Below are positions 34,525 through 43,584 of a stretch of DNA of 64,000 nt, one piece after another. The notes beneath the pieces were generated by a model that was not told the DNA's origin, did no database searches, and saw only the letters and a program-made list of their open reading frames with translations. Both the position numbers and the translations under genes were made by a program. This DNA is from an uncultured Desulfobacterales bacterium (GTDB lineage: Bacteria > Desulfobacterota > Desulfobulbia > Desulfobulbales > Desulfocapsaceae). The stretch spans positions 124,001 through 188,000 of the forward strand of contig CALGIJ010000011.1 of NCBI GenBank assembly GCA_937915545.1, read 5' to 3'. Position 1 is the stretch's first letter. Each line of letters opens with the position of its first letter.

Positions 34525-34944
34525 TCAGCCGGGATCGCGCCCACCAGCAGCCACATAGACTGTATTAATCGTCACCGCCACAGGTTGCCCATCAGCCCCC
34601 AGGAAGGGAGTCTGACTGCTGGTCGGAACATTATAACCGTGCATCGCATTAAGCTCCTTGACCGCTGCAATCCTCGCCGTGGCCGACTCCTTCTCCGACC
34701 CGGCGATCCTTGCCAGAGTGGTCACTGACTGCTGCCGCGACCACAGACACTCGGCCTCTAGTTTGTCCCTCAACTCCCCAACCCTTGCGGAAATCTTGGG
34801 GGTTTTCAAAATGCGGCAGCTCTCCTCTGTGATCGTCTTGGCAGTCATTCCGTCGGCATCGTAAGCCTGCCGGTAGGCGTCGCTGGCGTTCCCGGTTTCG
34901 AGGTACGCGAGGCAGAATTTTTCTTGTTTCGGTGTTAGATTCAC
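34525..34944 (-). CDS. Phage terminase small subunit-like protein
   Basis: A 139-residue protein opening LTPKQEKFCLAYLETGNASD followed by AYRQAYDADGMTAKT, the helix-turn-helix signature of the Terminase_2 small-subunit family, then LKTPKISARVGELRDKL. Small terminases recognise packaging sites on phage DNA and recruit the large subunit. No large terminase, portal or capsid gene is present in the window. A lone small terminase beside a primase is typical of phage satellites that redirect a helper phage's packaging (established for PICI-type elements; applied here by inference). Its ATG overlaps the preceding gene's stop by 4 bases. Confidence 0.8.
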   Translation of the reverse strand: MNLTPKQEKFCLAYLETGNASDAYRQAYDADGMTAKTITEESCRILKTPKISARVGELRDKLEAECLWSRQQSVTTLARIAGSEKESATARIAAVKELNAMHGYNVPTSSQTPFLGADGQPVAVTINTVYVAAGGRDPG

Positions 34945-35345
34945 GATTCCCTCCGACTCAGATTATGGGCCTTCGGCCGAGCTGCCAGCGTGACCCCACG
35001 ATTGTCGATCTTGAACTGGATGGCCCCATCAGGCTGCAGCGAAACTTCCACGTCGGGGGTCGACCACACGGTCAACCACAGCACACCCCGGGACTTGTTC
35101 CTGCGATACAATTCGGCGGCAGTCCAACCAGCCTTGCATAATTCTTCGCGATGTTCCCGCACCCATTCCAAGGCGACAAACGAAAGTTTTGTCAGTTTTG
35201 GCAGCCCCCTCCCCGAGCGTTTTTTTCTTTCCGAGCATAATTTTTCACGTTCCTCATATAAAATATCTAAAAAAGGCCTTGGAGAGGTACTGACAAAACT
35301 GACAGAATTACGTTGATGGTTTTTCAGCTGATCGAGCCAATTCAT
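34941..35345 (-). CDS. Unrecognised protein of satellite module
   Basis: A 134-residue, strongly basic protein. The first half is Lys/Arg-rich (SERKKRSGRGLPKLTKL); the second contains WVREHREELCKAGWTAAELYRR and VLWLTVWSTPDVEVSLQPDG. The pattern suggests a small nucleic-acid-binding protein with an alpha/beta C-terminus, but no family is recognised. Both ends overlap neighbouring genes by 4 bases (primase upstream, small terminase downstream), so it is an integral member of the operon. Being always co-translated with primase and terminase, it could link replication to packaging; that is speculation. Confidence 0.7.
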   Translation of the reverse strand: MNWLDQLKNHQRNSVSFVSTSPRPFLDILYEEREKLCSERKKRSGRGLPKLTKLSFVALEWVREHREELCKAGWTAAELYRRNKSRGVLWLTVWSTPDVEVSLQPDGAIQFKIDNRGVTLAARPKAHNLSRRES

Positions 35346-38065
35346 GCAGCGCCTCCTTCGTTGACGCGAACTGCGTTGACGCGAAAGATGACCGAAGACC
35401 GGCCCCCAGTTCCCGACGCCTCTTTTCGAGATTCGAGCAGATGGCCGTACTCTACAAGCATCCTCAATCCTTCCCCCACCGCTTCCCGATCAGTCAACTG
35501 TGCCCACCCCCGGCGATAGATATCCCTGGCCGAAAATTCCTCCTGCAAATCCCCCTTCGCGATACGCCTTTTGATTGCTTTGGCTGTGGCGAGTGCGGGC
35601 TGGGACACAGCCCCGTAGGCCCGCCTGGCGTGTGTTTCAAGGTATTCCGCCCAGGCTAGGGCCTGCAGGGTGGGATCTTTTGCCACTGGCCCCTGCCCTC
35701 CGTCGGCGAGATGGCAAAGCAGAGCAAGACTTGGCACCAATTTCCTATATTTTGACAAATGAGATACTATTGCAGGATGGTCGTCGCCCCGCAGTTTGTT
35801 ATTCTCAAGGTCGTCCCGCCACTGCAGAAAAACTTCCTGCGCCTCTGGAGAAAAGCGCAGGTATGGAATGCCATCTTCTTTACCCTCGAAATCCAGATCG
35901 GATTCCGCCTTAATCTCGCCAAGGTCGAGTTGATCAAGAGCCTCGAAGACTGCAAAAGCCCTGTTCTTTGCTGCCGCGTCTGGGTAGCGGTCAATATCCT
36001 TCCATATCCCGGTATCGTCCGGCCAAACCATCATTCCGAACCGCTGCATGAGGCCGTCATCGCCGGTCCCGCCCTTGATAGCCTGGTTAATGTACTCTGC
36101 GATCTTGCCGGGCTGCGTTCCGCCCAGGAGAGATAAACATATCGCCTCAACATCCAAGTTAAAGCCACGACCGATCCTGTCCACGACGAAGGAAGAATCA
36201 CCGTTCCATCCAGTCAGGTACAGCCCCCTGCCCTCAACGTTTTCTGGGCGGTCGAGACTCTTTAGCAAGCTGACCATTTCGTCCCTGAAGACCAACATGC
36301 CGTTGGGGTTCAGCCGCAGCAGTTCGCACAGGGCCTCCGGTGTCGGATCCATGCTTTCGTATCGGCGTTCGACTGGAGGCGGTGGCGGCGTTCCCACTGA
36401 AACATCAAGCAAGCCCAACACATCTGCGTCTGGATCCTCGGCGAATTTTTTTTTGAGCGCCTTCTTTCTCTCCCCTGCCCTAATCTCCTCTACTTCCTGA
36501 AGTTTTTGGTGCTCCTTTATGTCGAGTTGAAATGCCTTCTTTGCATTTGCGACTAGCCGCTTCAAGGGAGCTTTTCCTGCCTCCAGGGTAGGCGACTTCA
36601 AGGCCCCCGGTCGGCCAACTACCAGCCCCCAGAGATTAGGCACCACAGTCCAATCGGTTTTGCTCTGCGGCCTAATTCCGACCTTGCGCCCCACCACGGT
36701 GGCTAAGGCGACCATTGACGACACCGCGATAAAATCGGGTGGACACTGCATCCGCTCAGCGATGTCCTTGACCCAGGTCTGGAGGGCATTGGGAAGGAGA
36801 GCATAATCAAATGCCGCAACAGGAAGGAGTTCGTCAGGCAGCGGCTCAGGGACAACCACAGCCTTCACTTTATTCATGCGCTCTTCTCGCCCCGCTGCCG
36901 GACAGCTGAGTGCCTGAGCGGAGTAGTGTGTCGGACTTTTTTCCAAGGGGGGTGCTGGGAAAAACGCCGAATCGATGCATGCCCTGACGGCTTCGCCTCC
37001 CCTCTCAGCCCCGAGATCATTAAAATCGGTCATTCCCTCCGGGCGATCAGGGCCGAAATCAGGTACTGCAAGTCTTCCACTTATTGCTCGGGCCGCTTCT
37101 GCTGCATGGGAATCGGGCACCCCGGAAGATTTTATCAAGTCGGCAAGGATAATGATTTCGGCCTGTGGGTATTTCGCCCACATCTGCGCCGCCACGGCCT
37201 GAAGGTTACTGCATGAGAGAGCCGCCACGGTATAATGCCCCGTGGCTTCACGAGCAGAAAGACACGTAGCGACGCCCTCACCGACGAGCAGCGTCATACT
37301 CTCCCCGTTTCCTCCCGGCAGTGCAGCGGGAAACCAACAGCCGCCGGATTTTTTTCCCCCCGCCAGTGCCGTCTTTCGTCCCTGCTCGTCGATCATCTCT
37401 ATCGACGTGATGTCCCCGTTCACTTCAATCGGGACGACCAGTATTCGACCGCCGCCCAGAGGAGTACCGTTTGTCTTCGGGTGATACCCGATGATACCCA
37501 TGAGGGTTTCGAGGCTTATTTCCCGTAGCCTCGGGGCTGGCTGGACTCTCTTCCTCACGAGATAAGGATGATCTTTCCTCGCTGGTCCGGCTACTTCGAG
37601 TACTCGCCCGGCAATCTCTGCAGCTTCTGTATATCGCATGGCCTTTTCAGCCTGTCGTTCCTCGCCCCGTTTCTTTGCCTTCAGGGATTCTTCCCCAGTG
37701 GCCATCCTGTAATTGGACGACCACAAGCCCCGGTCCTCTAGGGCGTTAATAACAGCGGACTGAGAGCAGCCTGCGTGGCACTTGAGGAGTGCTTTCCCGT
37801 CATTTCCTATGTCGATAGAGAGGCTGGGGGTTCTGTCAGCATGGGCGGGACAGCAGGCCATGTAGCCGCCTCCAGCTTTCGGCCTGCCGCCGAGGGCAGC
37901 GGCGAGGGTATTAAGATCAATAGGTCCGCGTTCTGAAATTGACCAATCCGATATTCCTTGATTTTGGTACCCGGGATGGGTAGTATTACAACGTCTTTGT
38001 AGGTCAACATGTTTTAGGCCCCGGTCTGCCTGCCAGCTGTTCCGGGGCTCTGCTTTTCCTATCAT
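35342..38065 (-). CDS. Primase-helicase with zinc, TOPRIM and DUF3987 domains
   Basis: A 907-residue replication protein. A CHC2-like zinc site (Cys71/Cys72, His75, Cys96, Cys100 in CCPAHADRTPSL and CHAGCS), a TOPRIM domain at about 255-345 (LLVGEGVATCLSA, VAALSCSNLQ, IIILADL), then a DUF3987 region with a Walker A loop GRPGALKSP near residue 485 and FRDEMVSLLKSLDRP. Proteins of this build replicate plasmid-like prophages and satellites. The whole frame is open with no missing motif. The start overlaps the upstream small gene by 4 bases. Codon use is markedly less GC-rich than in the kinase genes, consistent with horizontal origin. Confidence 0.85.
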   Translation of the reverse strand: MIGKAEPRNSWQADRGLKHVDLQRRCNTTHPGYQNQGISDWSISERGPIDLNTLAAALGGRPKAGGGYMACCPAHADRTPSLSIDIGNDGKALLKCHAGCSQSAVINALEDRGLWSSNYRMATGEESLKAKKRGEERQAEKAMRYTEAAEIAGRVLEVAGPARKDHPYLVRKRVQPAPRLREISLETLMGIIGYHPKTNGTPLGGGRILVVPIEVNGDITSIEMIDEQGRKTALAGGKKSGGCWFPAALPGGNGESMTLLVGEGVATCLSAREATGHYTVAALSCSNLQAVAAQMWAKYPQAEIIILADLIKSSGVPDSHAAEAARAISGRLAVPDFGPDRPEGMTDFNDLGAERGGEAVRACIDSAFFPAPPLEKSPTHYSAQALSCPAAGREERMNKVKAVVVPEPLPDELLPVAAFDYALLPNALQTWVKDIAERMQCPPDFIAVSSMVALATVVGRKVGIRPQSKTDWTVVPNLWGLVVGRPGALKSPTLEAGKAPLKRLVANAKKAFQLDIKEHQKLQEVEEIRAGERKKALKKKFAEDPDADVLGLLDVSVGTPPPPPVERRYESMDPTPEALCELLRLNPNGMLVFRDEMVSLLKSLDRPENVEGRGLYLTGWNGDSSFVVDRIGRGFNLDVEAICLSLLGGTQPGKIAEYINQAIKGGTGDDGLMQRFGMMVWPDDTGIWKDIDRYPDAAAKNRAFAVFEALDQLDLGEIKAESDLDFEGKEDGIPYLRFSPEAQEVFLQWRDDLENNKLRGDDHPAIVSHLSKYRKLVPSLALLCHLADGGQGPVAKDPTLQALAWAEYLETHARRAYGAVSQPALATAKAIKRRIAKGDLQEEFSARDIYRRGWAQLTDREAVGEGLRMLVEYGHLLESRKEASGTGGRSSVIFRVNAVRVNEGGAA

Positions 38066-38313
38066 TTTCCCTCCTTTGCATAAGCACGAGCGGCCTCAGC
38101 CAGACATCTCACGACTCGATCGACTCTGATGTAACCCGCCCATCTCGATGCATCGTCGATTACAAAAGCCCATGCCTCCAGGCCTTCCATACAAACTGGG
38201 CCAGTCCGAATCGGGCGGATCACATTGACTGCTTCCAGCACCCCTACCGCCTCCTCTTTCGCGATCTCTCTAAGCCGATACCAATAAGGTGACCCAACTT
38301 TCAGTTTCCCCAT
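38062..38313 (-). CDS. Small unrecognised protein of satellite module
   Basis: An 83-residue protein (MGKLKVGSPYWYRLREIAKE...) with an amphipathic first half and an Ala/Arg-rich helical end (VDRVVRCLAEAARAYAKEGK). No domain recognised. It starts 3 bases after the AlpA-like gene and overlaps the primase start by 4 bases, so it is clearly part of the same operon and more likely genuine than its size alone would suggest. Confidence 0.65.
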   Translation of the reverse strand: MGKLKVGSPYWYRLREIAKEEAVGVLEAVNVIRPIRTGPVCMEGLEAWAFVIDDASRWAGYIRVDRVVRCLAEAARAYAKEGK

Positions 38314-38316
38314 GCC

Positions 38317-38595
38317 TTAGTCCTCCAACTTTGCGATGAGCCATTCGATTGCTGAATCCACGGGGTAGGCAACCTGCCTGCCGACCCTGAACGCGCCGGC
38401 GATACCCGTACCAGCCGAATCATGATTCGCTGCTGTCCCGGGGGCGACTAACCCACCAGAAAAACGAGAGATTTCAGATCGTGCAACGAACGGGCTTGGC
38501 CACTTATTGGCCGCTTGCCGAATAGTTGCTATTGCTGCTTCTCGATTTCCATCCCTTGCGGGTCGACCTTTTTGACATTTTTGTAATGTCTGCAT
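38317..38595 (-). CDS. AlpA/excisionase-like DNA-binding protein
   Basis: A 92-residue protein. The C-terminal half reads FSGGLVAPGTAANHDSAGTG, then FRVGRQVAYPVDSAIEWL. The 'FSGG...T.AN.DS.GTGP.G.F..GR.VAYP...LI.WL' pattern belongs to a group of AlpA/excisionase-type winged-helix proteins encoded at the start of replication operons of integrated elements. The N-terminus is basic (KCQKGRPARDGNREA). It probably regulates excision or the operon itself by binding the palindromic region directly upstream. First gene of the operon. Confidence 0.7.
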   Translation of the reverse strand: MQTLQKCQKGRPARDGNREAAIATIRQAANKWPSPFVARSEISRFSGGLVAPGTAANHDSAGTGIAGAFRVGRQVAYPVDSAIEWLIAKLED

Positions 38596-38755
38596 GTAAC
38601 TTCTCCTTGTGATAAAAATAATCTGAGCAAAAGCCCCTGCGATCTTCAGTTGGCCGCTGGGACCCTGCCCTCCCTGCCGGTGAACAACCCGGGTGAGGTT
38701 TTATTACAGCACACGAAGTATCTCCTTCAATGAAAAACTAGACCATATTGTACCG

Positions 38756-38791
38756 TATGTAGATGGTTGAATAGCATCAGCCATCTACATA
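38756..38791. promoter_or_regulatory. Palindrome upstream of the satellite operon
   Basis: Perfect 11-bp arms (TATGTAGATGG 38756-38766, complement 38781-38791); pairing continues inward as TGA/TCA after one mismatch. It lies 160 bases upstream of the AlpA-like gene and next to a very AT-rich tract (38800-38905) with repeated AATATT/TTTTGTA words. Candidate operator or replication origin of the element. Confidence 0.5.
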
Positions 38792-38929
38792 TGGTGTATT
38801 CCTTGTATGATCTGCAATTTTTTGTAATATTTTTGTAGAAAATATTTGCTAAAATATTAAATACATAAGTCTACATTTGGACAAATATACAATTATACAG
38901 TCAGATGCAGTCCACCGACTAGGCGGCCC

Positions 38930-39997
38930 TGTCGTGGCATCAACCCCAGGCGGCGCTGCGAGGACCGCGACAACTACCTGTGGATCCGCGACGCCGAGAA
39001 AAACCGCCTGGTGGTCGGCAGCCAGGCGCGCATCCTCTACCAGGACGCTCCCGGCCGCGTCGCCATCGGCCTCAAGTTCAACGAGATGGTGCGCAACGGC
39101 GAGGTCGGCCCGATCATGCTCGGCCGCGACCACCACGACACCGGCGGTACCGACTCACCCTTCCGCGAGACCGCCAACATCCGCGACGGCTCCATCGTAT
39201 GCACCGACATGGCCACCCACTGCTTCGCCGGTAACGCCGCGCGCGGCATTTCGCTGGTGGCGCTGCACAACGGCGGCGCCCCTCTGGCGATGAACGGTAA
39301 CGACCTCGAGCGGGTCATCGCCGGGGTGGCACAAATCGACAGCATCGAGCGCATCCGCATCGGCACCCGTACCCTGGTGACCATGCCGATGCGTTTTTCC
39401 GACGACCTGGTGGACAGACTGGCCCGCTATCGCCAGCCCGGGAAGAGACAAGTGGCGGTGGTCACCCACATCCAGCATCCCTACGAGATCACCCCGGAGA
39501 CCCTGGACGCGGTCGAGCGTTTGCGGACACGCGGCATTCCGGTATAGAACCAACTGGTCTACAATTTCTTCGTCTACCGCCGTTTCGAGGCGACACAGCT
39601 GCGCCGCCAGCTCTCGCGGATCGGTATCGAACCCTACTACTCCTTCAAGACCAAAGGCAAAGAAGAGACCTACGCCTATCGCGTCCCCATCGCCGGGTTC
39701 TTGCAGGAGCAAAAGGAGGAGGCACGGCTGCTGCCCGGCCTCTCCCGCACCGACGAAGCGGTGTACAACGTCCCGGGCCTACGAAAAAACTACCTCCGCG
39801 CCGTGCAGCACCGCGATCTCATCGCCATCAAGGGCGACGGCCCCCGCCTCTACGAATTCCATCCCTGGGAGAATAATATCTCCCGCCACTTGACTACCTA
39901 TATCAGCGAGGATATCCCAATCCTCGAATATCTGCAGCCTCTGGACAGCCTCGGCGAGGACACCGGTGACTATGACAGTATTTGTTGGTATTATTGA
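38930..39997 (+). pseudogene. Chimera: urocanase (HutU) fragment joined to KamA-family fragment
   Basis: The frame has no start and begins abruptly beside the AT-rich tract. To about 39275 it encodes a urocanate hydratase segment (EDRDNYLWIRDAEKNRLVVG, then IMLGRDHHDTGGTDSPFRET and AARGISLVALHNGG). Without a frame break it continues as the C-terminal half of a lysine-2,3-aminomutase-family radical SAM protein (APLAMNGNDLERV, RIGTRTL, THIQHPYEITPE, later SFKTKGKEETYAYRVP and LYEFHPWEN). The aminomutase part has a TAG at 39545-39547 where homologues have Tyr, then stays open to 39997. The radical-SAM cysteine motif and most of urocanase are gone, so neither activity is possible. The joint sits in GGCGGCGCC at about 39271-39282. 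Confidence 0.8.
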
Positions 39998-40108
39998 GCC
40001 TCACCGCCTCCTCGGCGCATCACCACCCCGTGCCGGGGAGGCAAGGCACCTCACTCATTGGAAGGGCAAACATATCCCGCGACACCATCCACCGCCGAGG
40101 CTCACACC

Positions 40109-41944
40109 ATGATCGTGCCACCACCCAATCCCCACGTCACAGCCGTTCTCTGTCTGACAGGAGTCGCCCTGCTCCTCTTCACCCAGGAGCGAATCACCCT
40201 GCAGACCTCGAGCCTCCTGGTACTGCTGGCGCTGGCGGTTGGCTTCGAGGCCTTTCCCTTCACCACCGCCGAGGGGCCAATGCACGCGGTCGATTTTTTC
40301 CAGGGCTTCGGCCACGAGGCCCTGGTGGCGGTGTGCGCGCTGATGATCGTCGGGCAGGGCATCGAGCGCACCGGGGCGCTGGAGCCGATCGGCCGCATCT
40401 TCGCCCGCTGGTGGATGGCGGCCCCACGTTTCACCTTCCTCATCGTGCTCCTGGTCTCGGCCTGGATCAGCGCCTTTATCAACAACGTTCCGGTGGTGGT
40501 ACTCTTTCTGCCGATCCTCATCTCGGTGGCGGTCCGCACCGGCATGCCGGCCTCCTCGGTGCTGATGCCTATGGGTTTCGCCACGCTGCTCGGAGGCACC
40601 AGCACCACCATCGGCACCTCGACCAACCTGCTGGTGGTCGCGGTGGCCAAGGAAATGGGGCTGCCCGCCATCGGCATGTTCGATTTTATCCTGCCGGCGG
40701 CCATGGCCGGCACCATCGGCGTGGTCTATCTCTGGCTGATTGCCCCGAAGCTCATCCCCACCCGCGAGCAACCCTTGACCGACGTCTCTCCCCGCATCTT
40801 CTCGGCCCATCTCGCCATCCTCGAGAAGAGCAAGGTCATCGACAAACCCCTCTCCAAAGCCCTGGAACTGGCCGGGGGGACGATGAAGGTCACCGGCATC
40901 GAGCGCGGCGAGGGCAAGTTCCTCATCCCTTTCCCGGAGATCGTCCTGCGCGCTGGCGACCACCTGGTGATCCGAGACACCCCGGAGAAACTGAAAGAAT
41001 ACGAACGGCTGCTCAAGGGCACACTCTACCCGGAAGATCATGATAACGGGCCGGTGGACGAGGATCATCCGCTCATGGCGAAAAACCAGCAGATCGCCGA
41101 GATCGCCATCGTCGAACGCTCCTCCATCCCGGGAAAAACCCTGGCCGACCTGCGCTTCGCCGAACGCTACGGCCTCATCACCCTGGCCTTGCACCGCTCC
41201 GGTCAAGAGCTCGAACGTGACCACGACGAGATCGGTGACATTGTCCTCCGGGCCGGCGACGTTCTCTTGGTGCAAGGCCCCCAGGAACAGATCATCCAAC
41301 TCAAACGGCAAAAGGACTTCCTGGTCCTCGACGCCACCAGCGACATGCCTTCCAACAGCAAGGCCCCACTCGCCCTGGCGATCATGGTGGCCATTGTCGG
41401 GCTCTCGGCCCTTGGTGCCCTGCCCATCGCCATCAGCGCCTCCTGTGGGGCGCTGCTGATGATTCTCGGCGGCTGCCTTTCCTGGCGCGATGCCACCGGC
41501 GCCTTGAGCGCCCAAGTCATCCTCATCGTTGCCGCCAGCCTCGCCCTGGGCACCGCCCTGCTCAAGACCGGCGGCGCCAACTACCTCGCCTCGATCTTCG
41601 TAGCGGTGGCGGGGGACGCCCCGCCCACCGTCATCATTGCCGGCCTGCTGCTGCTCGTCGGCTTGCTGACCAACATCGTCTCCAACAATGCCGCCGCCGT
41701 CATCGGCACCCCGATCGCCGTCTCCATCGCCCTGCAGATGAACCAGCCCCCGGAGGCCTTTGTCTTCGCGGTGCTCTTCGGCGCCAACCTCAGCTTCATC
41801 ACCCCCATGGCCTATAAAACCAACCTGCTGGTGATGAGCGCCGGCCGCTACACCTTCAAGGATTTTTTCCGTGTCGGCCTGCCGCTCTTCATCATCATGT
41901 GGATTGCCCTCTCCCTCATCCTTCCCGCCGTGTACGGGAAATAA
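40109..41944 (+). CDS. DASS/SLC13-type anion transporter with internal TrkA-C domains
   Basis: A 611-residue inner-membrane protein. Two blocks of about five to six helices flank a soluble middle part (about residues 215-410) with two TrkA-C (RCK_C) repeats: KVTGIERGEGKFLIPFPE and the later LADLRFAERYGLITLALHRS. Helix-hairpin motifs NNVPVVVLFLPI, GGTSTTIGTSTNLLV and SNNAAAVIGTPIA are the substrate- and sodium-binding signatures of the divalent-anion:Na+ symporter family; candidates are sulfate, dicarboxylates and others. The chosen ATG has GAGG 8 bases upstream. It is intact although it lies between two degraded loci, and it is followed 19 bases later by the GNAT-nitrilase gene, presumably one operon. 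Confidence 0.9.
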   Translation: MIVPPPNPHVTAVLCLTGVALLLFTQERITLQTSSLLVLLALAVGFEAFPFTTAEGPMHAVDFFQGFGHEALVAVCALMIVGQGIERTGALEPIGRIFARWWMAAPRFTFLIVLLVSAWISAFINNVPVVVLFLPILISVAVRTGMPASSVLMPMGFATLLGGTSTTIGTSTNLLVVAVAKEMGLPAIGMFDFILPAAMAGTIGVVYLWLIAPKLIPTREQPLTDVSPRIFSAHLAILEKSKVIDKPLSKALELAGGTMKVTGIERGEGKFLIPFPEIVLRAGDHLVIRDTPEKLKEYERLLKGTLYPEDHDNGPVDEDHPLMAKNQQIAEIAIVERSSIPGKTLADLRFAERYGLITLALHRSGQELERDHDEIGDIVLRAGDVLLVQGPQEQIIQLKRQKDFLVLDATSDMPSNSKAPLALAIMVAIVGLSALGALPIAISASCGALLMILGGCLSWRDATGALSAQVILIVAASLALGTALLKTGGANYLASIFVAVAGDAPPTVIIAGLLLLVGLLTNIVSNNAAAVIGTPIAVSIALQMNQPPEAFVFAVLFGANLSFITPMAYKTNLLVMSAGRYTFKDFFRVGLPLFIIMWIALSLILPAVYGK

Positions 41945-41963
41945 CAGATAAGGAAAGAATTCC

Positions 41964-43496
41964 ATGAACGAACCGAAAGAACATAAACTCAAAGTCCGAC
42001 ACCTGCTGGAATCGGACTACGAGACCCTAAGGGAAACCAGCAGCCGCGTCTATAAAGGGGTTCCTTTCCAGTGGTCGAAACAGCAGATTAGCACGCTGCT
42101 CCGCATCTTCCCGGAAGGGCAGATCTGTATCGAGGACCACGGCAAGCCGGTGGCATTCGCGCTCTCGATGATCATCGACTTTTCCTTGTTCGGCGAGCAG
42201 CATACATACGAGCAGATCATCCGCGGCGGCTCCTTCAAGTCCCATGACCCGGAGGGCGATTATCTCTATGGCATCGAGGTCTTTGTCGACCCGGCATTCC
42301 AAGGGATGCGCATGGGCCGCCGCCTCTACGACGCGAGAAAGGAACTGGCCAAGAACCTCAACCTCAAGGGCATCCTTCTCGGCGGCCGGATCCCGGGATA
42401 TCACAAGCATTCCAAAGAGATGAGCCCGGAGGAGTATATCCTCAAGGTGCAGGCCAAGGAGATCCACGATTCGGTCCTGACCTTCCAGGTCTCCAACAAT
42501 TTCCAAGTGCGCAATCTGCTCGACGAATACTGGCCGGTGGACCAGCATTCCAAGGGCAACGCGGTGCTCTTGGAGTGGATCAACATCTACTACCGCAAGA
42601 AGACCAAGCTGATCGGCCGCACCCAGTCCATCGCCCGCCTCGGCGTGGTGCAATGGCAGATGCGAAGATTCGACTCCTTCGACGACTTCATGCAGCAGGT
42701 GGAGTTCTTCGTCGATACGGTCAGCGACTACAAGGCCGATATCGTTCTTTTCCCGGAATTGTTCAACGCCCCGCTCATCCACACCTACGAGGGCAACAAC
42801 CCAGCCGAAGCCATGCGCCTGCTCGCCACCCACACCGAGCCGATGCGGGTGGCTCTGGTGGCCATGGCCCTGAAATACAACATCAACATCGTCAGCGGCA
42901 GCGTGCCGATGATCGGCGAGGACGGTAAGCTCTACAATGTCTGCTATCTCTGCCGCCGCGACGGCACCTGGGACTCCCAGGAGAAGCTGCACATCACCCC
43001 GGCCGAGGATTTTCACTGGGGCTTTGCCGGGGGCAGCCAACTCAAGGTCTTTCAAACCGATGTCGGCAAGATCGGCGTGCTCATCTGTTTCGACGTCGAG
43101 TTCCCCGAACTCGCGAGGCTCCAGACCCTGCGAGGCATGAAGCTGCTCCTCGTGCCTTTCTGGACCGACACCAAGACTGGCTACCTGCGGGTGCGGCGCT
43201 GCGCCCAGGCACGGGCCATCGAAAACGAGTGCTTCGTCGCCATTTCCGGCAGTGTCGGCAATATCCCGAAGGTGGAAACCATGGGGATCCAGTATGCCCA
43301 ATCGGCGGTCTTCACGCCTTCCGACTTCTCTTTTCCCCACGACTCCATCGCCTCGGAGGCGACGCCGGGCATCGAGACCATACTGGTCACCAACCTCGAC
43401 CTCGATCGCATCAAGGAGCTGCGCGCCAAAGGCAGTGTCAGAAACGCCGAAAGCCGGCGAACCGATCTCTACGACCTCAGCTGGACTGGGGAGTAA
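41964..43496 (+). CDS. Fused GNAT acetyltransferase - nitrilase-family hydrolase
   Basis: A 510-residue two-domain enzyme. Residues about 10-215 form a GNAT fold (VFVDPAFQGMRMGRRLYDAR is the acetyl-CoA loop). Residues about 228-500 form a carbon-nitrogen hydrolase with the Glu-Lys-Cys triad: Glu in VLFPELFN, Lys in QEKLHITP, Cys in VLICFDVEFPE. Such fusions are widespread in bacteria; amide hydrolysis combined with acyl transfer is expected but substrates are unknown. All catalytic residues are present. AAGGAAAG precedes the ATG. Co-transcription with the anion transporter suggests the transported molecule, or something made from it, may be the substrate (inference). Confidence 0.88.
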   Translation: MNEPKEHKLKVRHLLESDYETLRETSSRVYKGVPFQWSKQQISTLLRIFPEGQICIEDHGKPVAFALSMIIDFSLFGEQHTYEQIIRGGSFKSHDPEGDYLYGIEVFVDPAFQGMRMGRRLYDARKELAKNLNLKGILLGGRIPGYHKHSKEMSPEEYILKVQAKEIHDSVLTFQVSNNFQVRNLLDEYWPVDQHSKGNAVLLEWINIYYRKKTKLIGRTQSIARLGVVQWQMRRFDSFDDFMQQVEFFVDTVSDYKADIVLFPELFNAPLIHTYEGNNPAEAMRLLATHTEPMRVALVAMALKYNINIVSGSVPMIGEDGKLYNVCYLCRRDGTWDSQEKLHITPAEDFHWGFAGGSQLKVFQTDVGKIGVLICFDVEFPELARLQTLRGMKLLLVPFWTDTKTGYLRVRRCAQARAIENECFVAISGSVGNIPKVETMGIQYAQSAVFTPSDFSFPHDSIASEATPGIETILVTNLDLDRIKELRAKGSVRNAESRRTDLYDLSWTGE

Positions 43497-43584
43497 CCAC
43501 CGAGGATCGCGATTTCTTCATAAGCGGCGCAAGGCTACCACCGAGACAAGCCGGAGATACGAGATGAAAAACAGCACATCGTGA

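Noticed and set aside
39545..39547. In-frame TAG in the KamA fragment as a possible pyrrolysine codon
   Set aside because: It replaces a Tyr in a truncated chimera that lacks the catalytic half. No pyl genes or methylamine methyltransferases are in the window; a simple nonsense mutation is enough.
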